From Oceanobacillus jeddahensis (GTDB lineage Bacteria > Bacillota > Bacilli > Bacillales > Amphibacillaceae), in NCBI RefSeq assembly GCF_000750635.1, contig NZ_CCDM010000002.1:806001-870000 (forward strand): 64,000 nucleotides of DNA. The letters are read 5' to 3'. Of this stretch, positions 1 through 8,528 are shown in pieces. The notes below the pieces were generated by a model, which did not search any database, was not told the DNA's origin, and was given only the letters and a program-made list of their open reading frames with translations. How positions within the stretch are numbered: the first letter of the stretch is position 1; every line of letters starts with the position of its first letter. The translations under genes were made by a program, and so were the position numbers.

Positions 1-5
1 AAAAA

Positions 6-40
6 AGCTGTGAGGGAGTATTCCTTCATAGCTTTTTTTG
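6..40. terminator. Terminator of the gene upstream of the window
   Basis: An A-rich arm containing AGCTGTGAGGGA pairs with TCCTTCATAGCT, followed by a run of seven T. It is A/T flanked on both sides, so it could work in both directions. The gene it serves lies outside the window; codY is the usual upstream neighbour of flgB in Bacillus (established order, not seen here). Confidence 0.75.
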
Positions 41-350
41 TGTGAGAAAAGTACGGAATTTTGTTAAAGAGATATTGCTGACAGGAAAAGAACGGATAAA
101 AAACTCAAAAAGATTCACCCAAAAGGACTTCAACTGAGGGGCGGGCTACATGCGTAGAACACGGTAAGTATCATTTCAGTGGAGGCTTGTACGTAAAAAA
201 TAACATCACATCAACCTTCCGGCGTTCCGTTCTTTATAATGGGATGTGTAACCGTACTCCTGAACATTTTGGATATACACACCCTTAAGATATATCATTT
301 CTGGCTGTTTGGCCTTTTTTATCGAACATTCTTTGAATATATTTTCATAG
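41..350. other. Gene-free stretch, nothing recognised
   Basis: About 310 bases without a credible ORF between the terminator and the first large repeat element. It holds the weak inverted pair CACATC/GATGTG around 214-247 and a TATAAT-like hexamer near 235. I recognise no known RNA or regulatory element. Confidence 0.5.
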
Positions 351-1140
351 TCTCATTTTTTCGCACCTAAGAATAAGCGTATATATCTTCCTATTTTCAG
401 GATTATCATGTTCTTCATTATTGTTCTTGCTTTTGGTTAAATCATTTTTTTGAACGAATGATAGTGTATAGCTCCGCTCCAGCCAACCACTCCGCTTTCC
501 ATGGGGACGGCTTCAGCTAACTTGAAAAGAAGACCGCTTTTCAAGTGGATCTTCAGCTCGCCCTGTTCCCATAGGAGTCTGCGTGGTTGGCCTCCGCTTA
601 GCTAGGACTCTACAGCGAATGAAAGAAATAACATCCTGTTGGGGTGGACGAAATAGTATCTCTATCGCTTGATGCAACAATCATTCCGTTATTTCAAATG
701 GTTGGTTTAGCAGTTCGAATCAAAATAGTATGGATATGAAACACAAGAAACAGCTTTTATGCACAGAGAGGAATGATTACTGAACATTTTACCATGCACA
801 ACAAAAAATCTCTTCTGTCTGATCTACCTTTTATTTGTTCAGCTGTTCCACATATAGAACACCTTACTAGCGGAGGCGGACCGTTTTGACTCCTATGGGA
901 TCAGCACCATCTGAAGATCCACTTTTGTCAAGCGCTCTTCTTGGCAAAAGTTAGCTGAAGAGCATGCCCCTAGGCAGACTAAAGTCGCAACATCCTGGGG
1001 TTGGGACTGCGATTACTCGCCCCATCAAAAACCGTTGTACGTTGGAAAGCAAAACGGTCCGCCGCAGCGGGACTTTACACTGCACCTTCTATTCTTTCTA
1101 GAGAGTTATCGAAGGAAAGATCAACTTACGAAAGTTAAGT
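351..1140 (+). mobile_element. MITE-like dispersed element, copy 1 (790 bp)
   Basis: This is an ORF-less element whose left end (TCTCATTTTTTCGCACC) and right end (reverse complement ACTTAACTTTCG) are degenerate forms of the family end ACTCAACTTTCGCACC. It is flanked by CATAG (346-350) and TATAG (1141-1145), a 4-of-5 match to a 5 bp target duplication. It contains two hairpin modules, one at 471-600 (core 511-556) and one at 867-1070 (core 911-960), the second bounded by GGCGGACCGTTTTG and CAAAACGGTCCGCC. It lies directly upstream of the fla/che operon and has the same orientation as the copy near 46 kb. Confidence 0.75.
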
Positions 1141-1395
1141 TATAGTAAATTATATTTAAAAATAATTTCATCTGAGTATATTGAATTCCTTGGTAAGAAA
1201 AGGTAGAATTGAAAATAAGGTCTAATTACCTGTTTTTTTGTTTGTTTTAAAACTAGTGGAATCACATTAGGACTTTTGTATAGAGTATAAAGATTTGGGG
1301 GATATACGGGAACGTGAAAATGAAAAACGAATATTTAGGACTTTTAGTCTGGTTATAATGAACGATTTTTAAATTTGTCAATATTAATGTAGAAA

Positions 1396-1442
1396 TTGCA
1401 TAGACTTTGTCTAATACTTAATTTAAAATTAGTTCGTATAAT
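1396..1442 (+). promoter_or_regulatory. Candidate promoter region of the fla/che operon
   Basis: Two weak sigma-A-like candidates lie before flgB: TTGCAT (1396-1401) with TAATTT 17 bases downstream (1419-1424), and a lone TATAAT at 1437-1442 without a good -35. Another TATAAT is at 1354-1359. No clear SigD-type promoter was seen. A promoter is expected here because the operon starts here, but which site is used cannot be decided by eye. Confidence 0.3.
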
Positions 1443-1492
1443 CAATACAATTTATGGGCGTTAATGGAAAAAAAGAGGTGTTAAAAGATAAA

Positions 1493-1885
1493 ATGAACTT
1501 ATTTAGTGGAACGATTAATAACTTAGAAAATTCTATACAGTACGCTTCTGCAAAAAATGATGTTATTTCTAATAATATTTCAAATGTTGATACACCTAAT
1601 TATAAAGCTGAAAAAGTAAGTTTTAAATCTACTTTAGAAAATGAGATGACTGGCCTTGAGACGAAGACAACAAACGAACGGCATTTTAACTTTGGTGAAG
1701 AAGGAAATAATCCCTATCGGATCGTGAAAGATTCATCAACTACATATAATCATAACGGAAATAATGTCGATATCGATAAAGAAATGTCAGAACTGGCTAA
1801 AAATCAAATTTACTATAATAGTCTTATTGATCGTATAAGTGGAAAATTTAGCAGTTTACAATCGGTTATTCGAGGGGGGAATTAA
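1493..1885 (+). CDS. flgB: Flagellar basal-body rod protein FlgB
   Basis: FlgB is a proximal rod subunit that polymerises above the MS ring after export by the flagellar type III system. The 130-residue product has the N-terminal rod/hook signature, with NDVISNNISNVDTPNYKAEK near residues 23-42, and a C-terminal helix for rod assembly. An earlier in-frame ATG at 1454 lacks a ribosome site. The ATG at 1493 follows AGAGGTG and gives the normal family length. It is the first gene of the fla/che operon, and flgC follows after one base. Confidence 0.95.
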   Translation: MNLFSGTINNLENSIQYASAKNDVISNNISNVDTPNYKAEKVSFKSTLENEMTGLETKTTNERHFNFGEEGNNPYRIVKDSSTTYNHNGNNVDIDKEMSELAKNQIYYNSLIDRISGKFSSLQSVIRGGN

Positions 1886-1886
1886 A

Positions 1887-2339
1887 TTGTCAATCTTTCA
1901 ATCAATGGATGCTAGCGCAAGTGGTTTGACATCGCAAAGATTACGTATGGATCTGGTTTCTTCTAATCTGGCAAATGCACAGACAACAAGAGCAACACAA
2001 AATGCAGATGGAGAATTCGAACCATACCGACGAAAAATGGCAACATTTGGAACAGAACAGCCTTCTTTTAAGCAAATGTTAAAACATGCAGAAGGGAATA
2101 ATGATTCTGGCGGTGGTGTACGTGCAACTGGAATTGTAGAGGACCAAACACCATTTGAACTTGTGTATAATCCAGAACATCCGGATGCAAATGAAGAAGG
2201 CTATGTTGAAATGCCCAATGTAGACCCTTTAAAAGAAATGGTTGATTTGATGAGCGCTTCCCGTTCTTATGAAGCAAATGTAACAGCTTTTAATGCGAGT
2301 AAGGGAATGCTTATGAAAACATTAGAAATCGGACAATAA
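1887..2339 (+). CDS. flgC: Flagellar basal-body rod protein FlgC
   Basis: FlgC is a proximal rod protein acting with FlgB and FliE. I chose a TTG start at 1887 behind GAGGGGGG because the family N-terminus (SIFQSMDASASGLTSQRLRM) begins there. An upstream ATG at 1839 would overlap flgB and add unrelated residues. The 150-residue product has the SSNLANAQTT rod motif near residue 30 and a C-terminal heptad helix (DPLKEMVDLMSASRSYEANV). The one-base gap to flgB suggests translational coupling. Confidence 0.95.
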   Translation: MSIFQSMDASASGLTSQRLRMDLVSSNLANAQTTRATQNADGEFEPYRRKMATFGTEQPSFKQMLKHAEGNNDSGGGVRATGIVEDQTPFELVYNPEHPDANEEGYVEMPNVDPLKEMVDLMSASRSYEANVTAFNASKGMLMKTLEIGQ

Positions 2340-2358
2340 AAAAAGGTGGTCGAACAGA

Positions 2359-2661
2359 ATGAATACAATTGGAACTTACCTCCCTCCAGTAAATCAGGTT
2401 GAAGAGGGGCAATCTTCGCGTTTAACTCCAAGTCAAGCACAAGGTAATTTCTCTTCTATGTTAAAAAACGCTATTGAGGATTTAAATCACATTCAATTAG
2501 AATCAGATAAAAAAACAGAAGGATTGGCAACTGGCAATGTAGAGAACCTTCATGATGTAATGATTACAGCTCAAAAAGCAAGTGTTTCACTTGAAACAGG
2601 TGTGCAAGTGCAGAGTAAAGTAATCGACGCGTACAACGAAATAATGCGGATGCAGGTGTAA
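2359..2661 (+). CDS. fliE: Flagellar hook-basal body protein FliE
   Basis: FliE is the adaptor between the FliF MS ring and the FlgB/FlgC rod and an early export substrate. The 100-residue product has the usual length and the conserved C-terminal helix: NLHDVMITAQKASVSLETGV, then residues ending in NEIMRMQV. The start ATG follows AAAGGTGG. It sits between flgC and fliF as in other Bacillaceae. Confidence 0.95.
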   Translation: MNTIGTYLPPVNQVEEGQSSRLTPSQAQGNFSSMLKNAIEDLNHIQLESDKKTEGLATGNVENLHDVMITAQKASVSLETGVQVQSKVIDAYNEIMRMQV

Positions 2662-2724
2662 GTGCAAGTATAAAATAAATAAGAAAAAAGATAATAGTTT
2701 TTGAATTTAGTGAGGGTAGTGTAT

Positions 2725-4332
2725 ATGAAAGAGAAATTACAAAAATGGAGAGAATCCACTTTTACTTTTTGGAAATCCAGATCTAAAGGGCAAAAAGGGT
2801 CGATGATTGGTGGAGCAATTTTGATAGTCCTATTAATTGCTTCAGTGATTTTCTTTAGTTCCAATACAAACTATGTCCCTTTATATAATAATTTGTCTCT
2901 ACAAGAAGCTGGTCAAATTACCGGTGAATTGGATGCTAGGTCTGTTCCATATGAGTTAGAAAATGGTGGAACTTCTATTCTGGTTCCTGAAGGCCAAGAT
3001 GATTCATTGCTATTAGAGTTTGCCTCTATGGGTCTTCCAAGCAGCGGCAGCATAGATTATTCTTTTTTTAGCGAAAATGCATCGTGGGGAATTACAGAAA
3101 ATGAATTTAGTGTGATGAAATTAGACGCGATGCAAACAGAGCTGGGTAATTTGATTTCAGGAATTGATGGGATACAAGATGCGAATGTCATGATAAACAT
3201 GCCTGAACAGCCGGTATTTGCTGATGAAGCAACAGGTGAAGCAAGTGTTGCTATTATGTTACATACACAGCCGGGATACCAATTTGAAGGAAACCAGGTA
3301 GATGGTCTTTATCATCTTGTATCAAAGGCAATTCCCAATTTAGATCCAGAAGAGATTATTATTATGAACCAGTATTTTGAATACTATGACCAGGACACGC
3401 AGCTTGCCGGAGGACAGGATACATATTCAAATCAGCAATCTATTAAAAAAGATGTAGAGAGAGACATACAGCGAAGATTACAGCAAATGCTTGGAACAAT
3501 GGTAGGAAATGAAAATATTGTTGTTTCTGTTACGGCAGATATTGATTTTTCTCAAGAGAATCGTACAGAAGATTTAGTAGAACCTGTCGATTTAGAAGCA
3601 ATGGAAGGAATACCAGTTAGCTTAGAAACGATTCAAGAGTCTTATGCGGGTCAAGGAGATCCAGATGGCGTTGTTGGAGCTGGGGAAGAAGATGTTGCTA
3701 ACTTTCCTGCAGGTGAGGGTGATGACGGTGAATATGAATTAGATCGTGAAACCATCAATTATGAGTTTAATCGTATCCGTCGTGAGATCGTAGAAAGTCC
3801 TTATCAAGTTAGAGATCTTGGTATCCAAGTAGCAGTTAACAGTACAAGACAAGGTGCAGATGGAGAAATAGAATTTTTAAATCAACAGGAACAGACAGAC
3901 GTTCAAGAAGGCGTTGAATCTATTTTAAATTCCATCATAGAAACATCTGTTGACGGCGAGCTACAGGATGAAGATACCGAAGCAAATACATCAATTGTTT
4001 TCCAAGAATTTAGTACTTCTACTGGAGAACAAGAAGAACCATCAGGATCAGGAATACCAATATGGCTGTATATAGTTGGCGGAATATTGCTAATTGTTAT
4101 AGTTGTTTTATTATTTATGCTTAGAAAAAAACGTACAGAACAAGAATGGGTAGAAGAAGAGATACAGGAAGAATCATTAGATTCTATATCTAATAACGAA
4201 GAACCAATTATTCCAGACCTGCCAGCAGAAGACTCAGAAGAAGTTATTAGAAGAAAGCAACTTGAAAAAATTGCAAATGAAAAACCAGAAGAATTTGCGA
4301 AATTATTACGTAGTTGGATGAATGAAGATTAG
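2725..4332 (+). CDS. fliF: Flagellar M-ring protein FliF
   Basis: FliF forms the MS ring in the membrane, the platform for the switch and export gate. The 535-residue product has a first membrane helix at about 26-47 and two ring-building (YscJ/FliF-like) domains. A long acidic insert follows around residues 290-350. A second membrane helix is at about 445-467, and the cytosolic tail ends LLRSWMNED, the part that binds FliG. The ATG at 2725 follows AGTGAGGG at good distance; a TTG at 2701 in frame is less likely. Confidence 0.97.
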   Translation: MKEKLQKWRESTFTFWKSRSKGQKGSMIGGAILIVLLIASVIFFSSNTNYVPLYNNLSLQEAGQITGELDARSVPYELENGGTSILVPEGQDDSLLLEFASMGLPSSGSIDYSFFSENASWGITENEFSVMKLDAMQTELGNLISGIDGIQDANVMINMPEQPVFADEATGEASVAIMLHTQPGYQFEGNQVDGLYHLVSKAIPNLDPEEIIIMNQYFEYYDQDTQLAGGQDTYSNQQSIKKDVERDIQRRLQQMLGTMVGNENIVVSVTADIDFSQENRTEDLVEPVDLEAMEGIPVSLETIQESYAGQGDPDGVVGAGEEDVANFPAGEGDDGEYELDRETINYEFNRIRREIVESPYQVRDLGIQVAVNSTRQGADGEIEFLNQQEQTDVQEGVESILNSIIETSVDGELQDEDTEANTSIVFQEFSTSTGEQEEPSGSGIPIWLYIVGGILLIVIVVLLFMLRKKRTEQEWVEEEIQEESLDSISNNEEPIIPDLPAEDSEEVIRRKQLEKIANEKPEEFAKLLRSWMNED

Positions 4333-4343
4333 GGGGATTATTT

Positions 4344-5354
4344 ATGGCACGGAAAAATACATTAACAGGAAGACAAAAAGCAGCCATTCTTTTAATCTCA
4401 TTAGGTCCGGATGTATCAGCACAAGTGTATAAGTATTTATCTGAAGAAGAAATTGAGAAATTAAGCTTAGACATTTCTTCTGTTAAAAAAGTAGATTCCA
4501 ATTTAAAAGAAGATATATTAGACCAATTTCATCAGATTGCTGTTGCACAAGACTATATCTCTCAAGGAGGTATAGGATATGCTAAAACAGTTTTAGAAAA
4601 AGCATTTGGAAAGCAGGAAGCATCCAGCATTATCAATCGTCTAACTTCTTCTTTGCAGGTCAGACCATTTGATTTTGCGAGAAAAGCAGACCCGCAACAA
4701 GTTTTGAATTATATTCAGGGAGAACATCCACAAACGATTGCGCTTATTCTTTCTTATCTGGATGCAGAACAGAGCGGTCAAATACTCTCTGCTCTGCCCA
4801 AAAATGTACAAGCAGATGTGGCTAGCAGAATTGCTACGATGGATTCCACATCACCAGAGATAATAAGTCAAATAGAGCAAGTGCTGGAAAAAAATATATC
4901 TTCTTCTATGACGGAAGATTATACGCAAACTGGTGGTATCCAAACAGTGGTAGAAGTATTAAATGGCGTAGATCGCTCGACAGAGAGAACTATTTTAGAA
5001 GCTTTAGAGTCACAGGACCCAGAATTGGCTGAAGAAATTAAGAAAAGAATGTTTGTATTTGAAGATATTGTTACATTGGATAATCGTGCTATTCAGCGTG
5101 TCATTAGAGAAGTTGATAATGATGACTTACGCTTGTCGCTCAAAGTGGCAAGCAACGAAGTGAAAGATATTGTATTCCAAAACATGTCGGAGCGTATGGT
5201 AACCACTTTTAAAGAGGAAATGGAATTTATGGGACCAGTACGCTTGAAAGATGTAGAGGAGGCGCAAACAAGAATAGTCAATGTGATACGTGGATTGGAA
5301 GAAAAAGGAGAAATTGTTATAGCGCGTGGTGGAGGAGACGATATTATTGTCTGA
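4344..5354 (+). CDS. fliG: Flagellar motor switch protein FliG
   Basis: FliG couples the MS ring to torque generation and rotational switching. The 336-residue product has an N-terminal FliF-binding domain, then the middle-domain EHPQTIALILSYL motif. The C-terminal charged torque helix includes NRAIQRVIREVDNDDLRLSL, the segment that contacts stator MotA. Length and order are ordinary. It overlaps the fliH start by eight bases. Confidence 0.97.
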   Translation: MARKNTLTGRQKAAILLISLGPDVSAQVYKYLSEEEIEKLSLDISSVKKVDSNLKEDILDQFHQIAVAQDYISQGGIGYAKTVLEKAFGKQEASSIINRLTSSLQVRPFDFARKADPQQVLNYIQGEHPQTIALILSYLDAEQSGQILSALPKNVQADVASRIATMDSTSPEIISQIEQVLEKNISSSMTEDYTQTGGIQTVVEVLNGVDRSTERTILEALESQDPELAEEIKKRMFVFEDIVTLDNRAIQRVIREVDNDDLRLSLKVASNEVKDIVFQNMSERMVTTFKEEMEFMGPVRLKDVEEAQTRIVNVIRGLEEKGEIVIARGGGDDIIV

Positions 5355-6084
5355 TTATAAAAAACAAATATCCATTAAACCAATTGAATCGATCATTCCT
5401 CCAGCATTCACACCTAAAGAAGATGAAAATGAAGTGCACCAGCAATTATCAGAGACGATTTTTTTACAAAAAGAAGAGCTGGCTTCCATTGAAGAAAAAC
5501 AAAAAAAACGCATAGAAGATGCTGATAAAGAGATAGAAGAAGCACGGAACAGATGGGAAAGTGAAAAGCAGGAATTAATAGAGAATGCACAGCAGCAAGG
5601 GTTTCAAAAGGGATATGAAGATGGGAAAAAAGAAGCTCACCAGCAATTTGAGAATAAACTGCAAGAAGCCAACCACATTATTGACATAGCCAAAGAAGAC
5701 TATCACCAAACGCTGGAGAAACAATCAGAAAGTATTGTAGATATATCAATGGCAGTAGCAAACAAGGTTTTACATAATGAATTAAAAGAGCAGCCAGCTT
5801 ATATCAAGTTATTAATCGAGGAAGCACTTGATGAAGTGAGGTCACAGCCTGTTATTGTTATTGTCGTTCATCCGGAATACTATGAGGAAGTACATTCTCA
5901 TCAGGAAGAACTGCAGCGGTTAGTCGGGGATGAAACTAAACTTTCTATTCATGCTAATACAGGTATCCAACCGACAGATTGTATTATCCAGTATCCATAT
6001 GGCCAGATAGAAACCAGTGTAAACACGCAACTGGAAAAAATTCGTGAATCTTTGATGGAATATGTGATGGAGGATGCGCAATGA
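5347..6084 (+). CDS. fliH: Flagellar export ATPase regulator FliH
   Basis: FliH binds and holds back the export ATPase FliI and docks it at the export gate. The 245-residue product is glutamate/lysine/glutamine rich with a long coiled coil (about residues 35-130). A C-terminal V-ATPase-E-like domain includes PVIVIVVHPEYYEEVH. A GTG at 5326 is in frame. The TTG at 5347 sits nine bases behind GGAGGAG (5331-5337) and is the better start. It overlaps fliG, and its end overlaps fliI by four bases. Confidence 0.9.
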   Translation: MSDYKKQISIKPIESIIPPAFTPKEDENEVHQQLSETIFLQKEELASIEEKQKKRIEDADKEIEEARNRWESEKQELIENAQQQGFQKGYEDGKKEAHQQFENKLQEANHIIDIAKEDYHQTLEKQSESIVDISMAVANKVLHNELKEQPAYIKLLIEEALDEVRSQPVIVIVVHPEYYEEVHSHQEELQRLVGDETKLSIHANTGIQPTDCIIQYPYGQIETSVNTQLEKIRESLMEYVMEDAQ

Positions 6085-7391
6085 ACAAAGAGGCGTTGCT
6101 TTCAGTTATAGAAAAGACAGTTCCGTATAAGCGATTTGGAAAAGTAATTCGTGTGGTAGGTCTGATGATTGAGTCGGAAGGACCTGCAGCAAATATTGGT
6201 GAGGTTTGTTATATTCACACGAGCGCGGGTAACAAGGAGAAGATTTTAGCGGAAGTAGTAGGCTTTCAAAATGAAAAAATAATTCTGATGCCATATCGGG
6301 AGGTAAATGAAGTAGGTTCCGGCTGTTTGGTAGAAGCAACAGGACATCCATTAAAAGTAAAGGTTGGCAGGAGTTTGATAGGTCATATTCTGGACCCTCT
6401 AGGAAAGCCGCTTTTAGATCTGGAGTCTTTGCCTAAAGGCTTAACAGGGTATCAAACGGAAAGAAAGCCGCCTAACCCTCTCTCCCGGCCAACGATCAGG
6501 CAGCCATTACAGGTTGGCATCCGGGCGATTGATGGATTTTTATCCATGGGAATCGGGCAGCGTGTTGGTTTATTTGCCGGCAGTGGCGTGGGGAAGAGTA
6601 CACTGCTTGGAATGATTGCAAGAAATAGTAGTGCGGATGTGAATGTTATAGCTCTTATTGGAGAAAGAGGAAGAGAGGTCCGGGAATTTATTGAGCATGA
6701 TTTAGGGGAAGAGGGGTTAAAAAAGTCTATTATTGTTGCAGCCACTTCCGATCAGCCTGCACTCATGCGAATTCGTGGGGCATACACTGCTACAGCGATC
6801 AGTGAATATTTCAGAGAGCAAGGTTTACATGTGAACTTAATGATGGATTCCGTTACACGTGTTGCAATGGCGCAGAGGGAAATCGGGTTGGCTGTTGGAG
6901 AACCGCCAACAACGAAAGGATATACGCCAAGTGTATTCTCCATATTGCCAAAACTCCTAGAACGAGCAGGAACAGATGAAAATGGTTCGATAACAGGCTT
7001 TTATACAGTACTCGTTGACGGCGATGATATGAATGAGCCAATTGCGGATGCAGTGAGAGGGATATTAGATGGCCATATTGTCCTGGACCGGAAAATTGCT
7101 GAAAGAGGCCAGTATCCTGCAATCAATGTTCTGAAGTCCATTAGCAGAGTCATGAATACAATTGCAACAGAAGAACATAAACAAATTGCTTCAAGGTTAA
7201 GAACACTTCTTGCGACCTATGAAGAAAATAATGAGTTAATCTCTATCGGTGCCTATAAAAAAGGAACAAATCCCGAAATTGACTTAGCTATCGCATCCTA
7301 TCCAAATATTGTTTCTTTTTTAAAACAAGGGGTCTACGAGCAGGTGAGTCTGGCAGAAACTATACAGATGATGAAAAACTTGGTTGAATAA
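6081..7391 (+). CDS. fliI: Flagellum-specific ATP synthase (export ATPase) FliI
   Basis: FliI is a hexameric ATPase energising substrate unfolding for the flagellar type III exporter. It is related to F1-beta. The 436-residue product has the Walker A loop GSGVGKSTLLG at about residue 169, the GERGREVREF segment, and a Walker B region at LMMDSVTRVAMAQREI. It overlaps fliH by ATGA and precedes fliJ, the stalk-like partner. Confidence 0.97.
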   Translation: MNKEALLSVIEKTVPYKRFGKVIRVVGLMIESEGPAANIGEVCYIHTSAGNKEKILAEVVGFQNEKIILMPYREVNEVGSGCLVEATGHPLKVKVGRSLIGHILDPLGKPLLDLESLPKGLTGYQTERKPPNPLSRPTIRQPLQVGIRAIDGFLSMGIGQRVGLFAGSGVGKSTLLGMIARNSSADVNVIALIGERGREVREFIEHDLGEEGLKKSIIVAATSDQPALMRIRGAYTATAISEYFREQGLHVNLMMDSVTRVAMAQREIGLAVGEPPTTKGYTPSVFSILPKLLERAGTDENGSITGFYTVLVDGDDMNEPIADAVRGILDGHIVLDRKIAERGQYPAINVLKSISRVMNTIATEEHKQIASRLRTLLATYEENNELISIGAYKKGTNPEIDLAIASYPNIVSFLKQGVYEQVSLAETIQMMKNLVE

Positions 7392-7406
7392 AGGAGTGGT
7401 TTTTTA

Positions 7407-7853
7407 ATGGCTAAGATATCCAGTCTAACTAAAATACGGGATATGCACGATAATGAGAAACAAGTCGCTCAAAAAGCTTATGCAGAGTCACAAGAAACTT
7501 TCGAAAAAATTGCTAAAGAACTATACAATTTGTTGAAGAAAAAAGAAATAGCAGAAAGTTCCTTTGAAAATGCTATTCAGGCATCGACATCTATTGAAAA
7601 AATAAAAGAACAATCTGCTTATATTGAAAAATTAACAAATCAAATTCAGACTGTGCAGCTTTTAGTACAGAGAGCAAGAAATGATATGAACACAAAGCAG
7701 ACGAAACTGTCTGAAGCTTACATTGAGTACAAAAAATATGATAAGATGATTGATTTAAAAAAAGAAAAAGCTCAAGCAATTGTCAAAAAACAAGAAGCTA
7801 GCTTTATGGATGAAATGTCCATGCAACAATTTTTGAGACAAAATCAAAGGTGA
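7407..7853 (+). CDS. fliJ: Flagellar export protein FliJ
   Basis: FliJ is the coiled-coil stalk inside the FliI hexamer that links ATPase and FlhA. The 148-residue product is almost entirely helical and charged, with heptads through about residues 15-135, as expected for a family recognised mainly by length, composition and position between fliI and fliK. SD AAAGGAGTGG lies just upstream. It overlaps the region before the next gene's start. Confidence 0.88.
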   Translation: MAKISSLTKIRDMHDNEKQVAQKAYAESQETFEKIAKELYNLLKKKEIAESSFENAIQASTSIEKIKEQSAYIEKLTNQIQTVQLLVQRARNDMNTKQTKLSEAYIEYKKYDKMIDLKKEKAQAIVKKQEASFMDEMSMQQFLRQNQR

Positions 7854-7858
7854 AAATC

Positions 7859-8497
7859 ATGAAAAATAAAAAACAAAGTGAAACGGAAGTGGAAGTTCAA
7901 AAGTCTTCAGGCGGTATTTTTATAAAGCTGTTTTTAATAGCGATGCCACTTTTCATTCTGGCGGTTATTATTGTTTTTGTTTTACATATTGCTGGATTTA
8001 ATACATTGGATTGGTTAAAAGAGCGAGGTCAATCTATTCCTGTTGTTGGAGAAATGTTAACAGATGAAACAGGGGAAGAAATCAGTACTGCAAATGACTT
8101 AGAAGTGCTTCGCAATCAAGTGGAGAGCAGAAATGAAATTATTGATAATAAAGATGAACAAATCCAAGAATTAGAAGAAACAATTACGAACTTAGAAAGT
8201 CAGATTAGTAGTTTGGAAGAAGAAATGGACGAAGAGGAGAATAACGAGGAAGCTGATGAAAATACCGAACAGCAGGAAGAGAATCAAGGACAAACAAATG
8301 CAGCTTCAGAAAAAAGTTCGATGACAAGAACGTTAGAAAGTATGAAAAGTAAAGAAGCTGCAGCTATTTTAGAAAATCTAGAAGACGATTTGGCTGTAAC
8401 GATTTTAGAAGAAATGTCTACAGGTGATCGCGGAGACATTTTACAGCAAATGAATGTAGAAGCAGCAACCATCTATACACAAATGTTAATGGAGTAA
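7859..8497 (+). CDS. ylxF: MgtE_N-domain membrane protein of the flagellar operon (YlxF-like)
   Basis: The exact role is unknown; it occupies the place of B. subtilis ylxF, often annotated as a MotE-like or magnesium-transporter N-domain protein. The 212-residue product has one membrane helix (about 17-45), a periplasm-facing acidic coiled coil (about 80-140), and a C-terminal MgtE_N-like helical repeat (MKSKEAAAILENLEDDLAVT). The ATG at 7859 follows AAAGG at 7846. A GTG at 7850 is in frame but closer to that site. It probably supports motor or export assembly (inference). Confidence 0.8.
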   Translation: MKNKKQSETEVEVQKSSGGIFIKLFLIAMPLFILAVIIVFVLHIAGFNTLDWLKERGQSIPVVGEMLTDETGEEISTANDLEVLRNQVESRNEIIDNKDEQIQELEETITNLESQISSLEEEMDEEENNEEADENTEQQEENQGQTNAASEKSSMTRTLESMKSKEAAAILENLEDDLAVTILEEMSTGDRGDILQQMNVEAATIYTQMLME

Positions 8498-8528
8498 TTC
8501 GACGCAAAACTTGAAGGGAGGTGAGTAT

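Noticed and set aside
351..1140. CRISPR or rRNA/tRNA content in the GC-rich gene-free regions
   Set aside because: No regularly spaced repeats and no tRNA cloverleaf seen; the GC-rich blocks are hairpin modules of the dispersed element.
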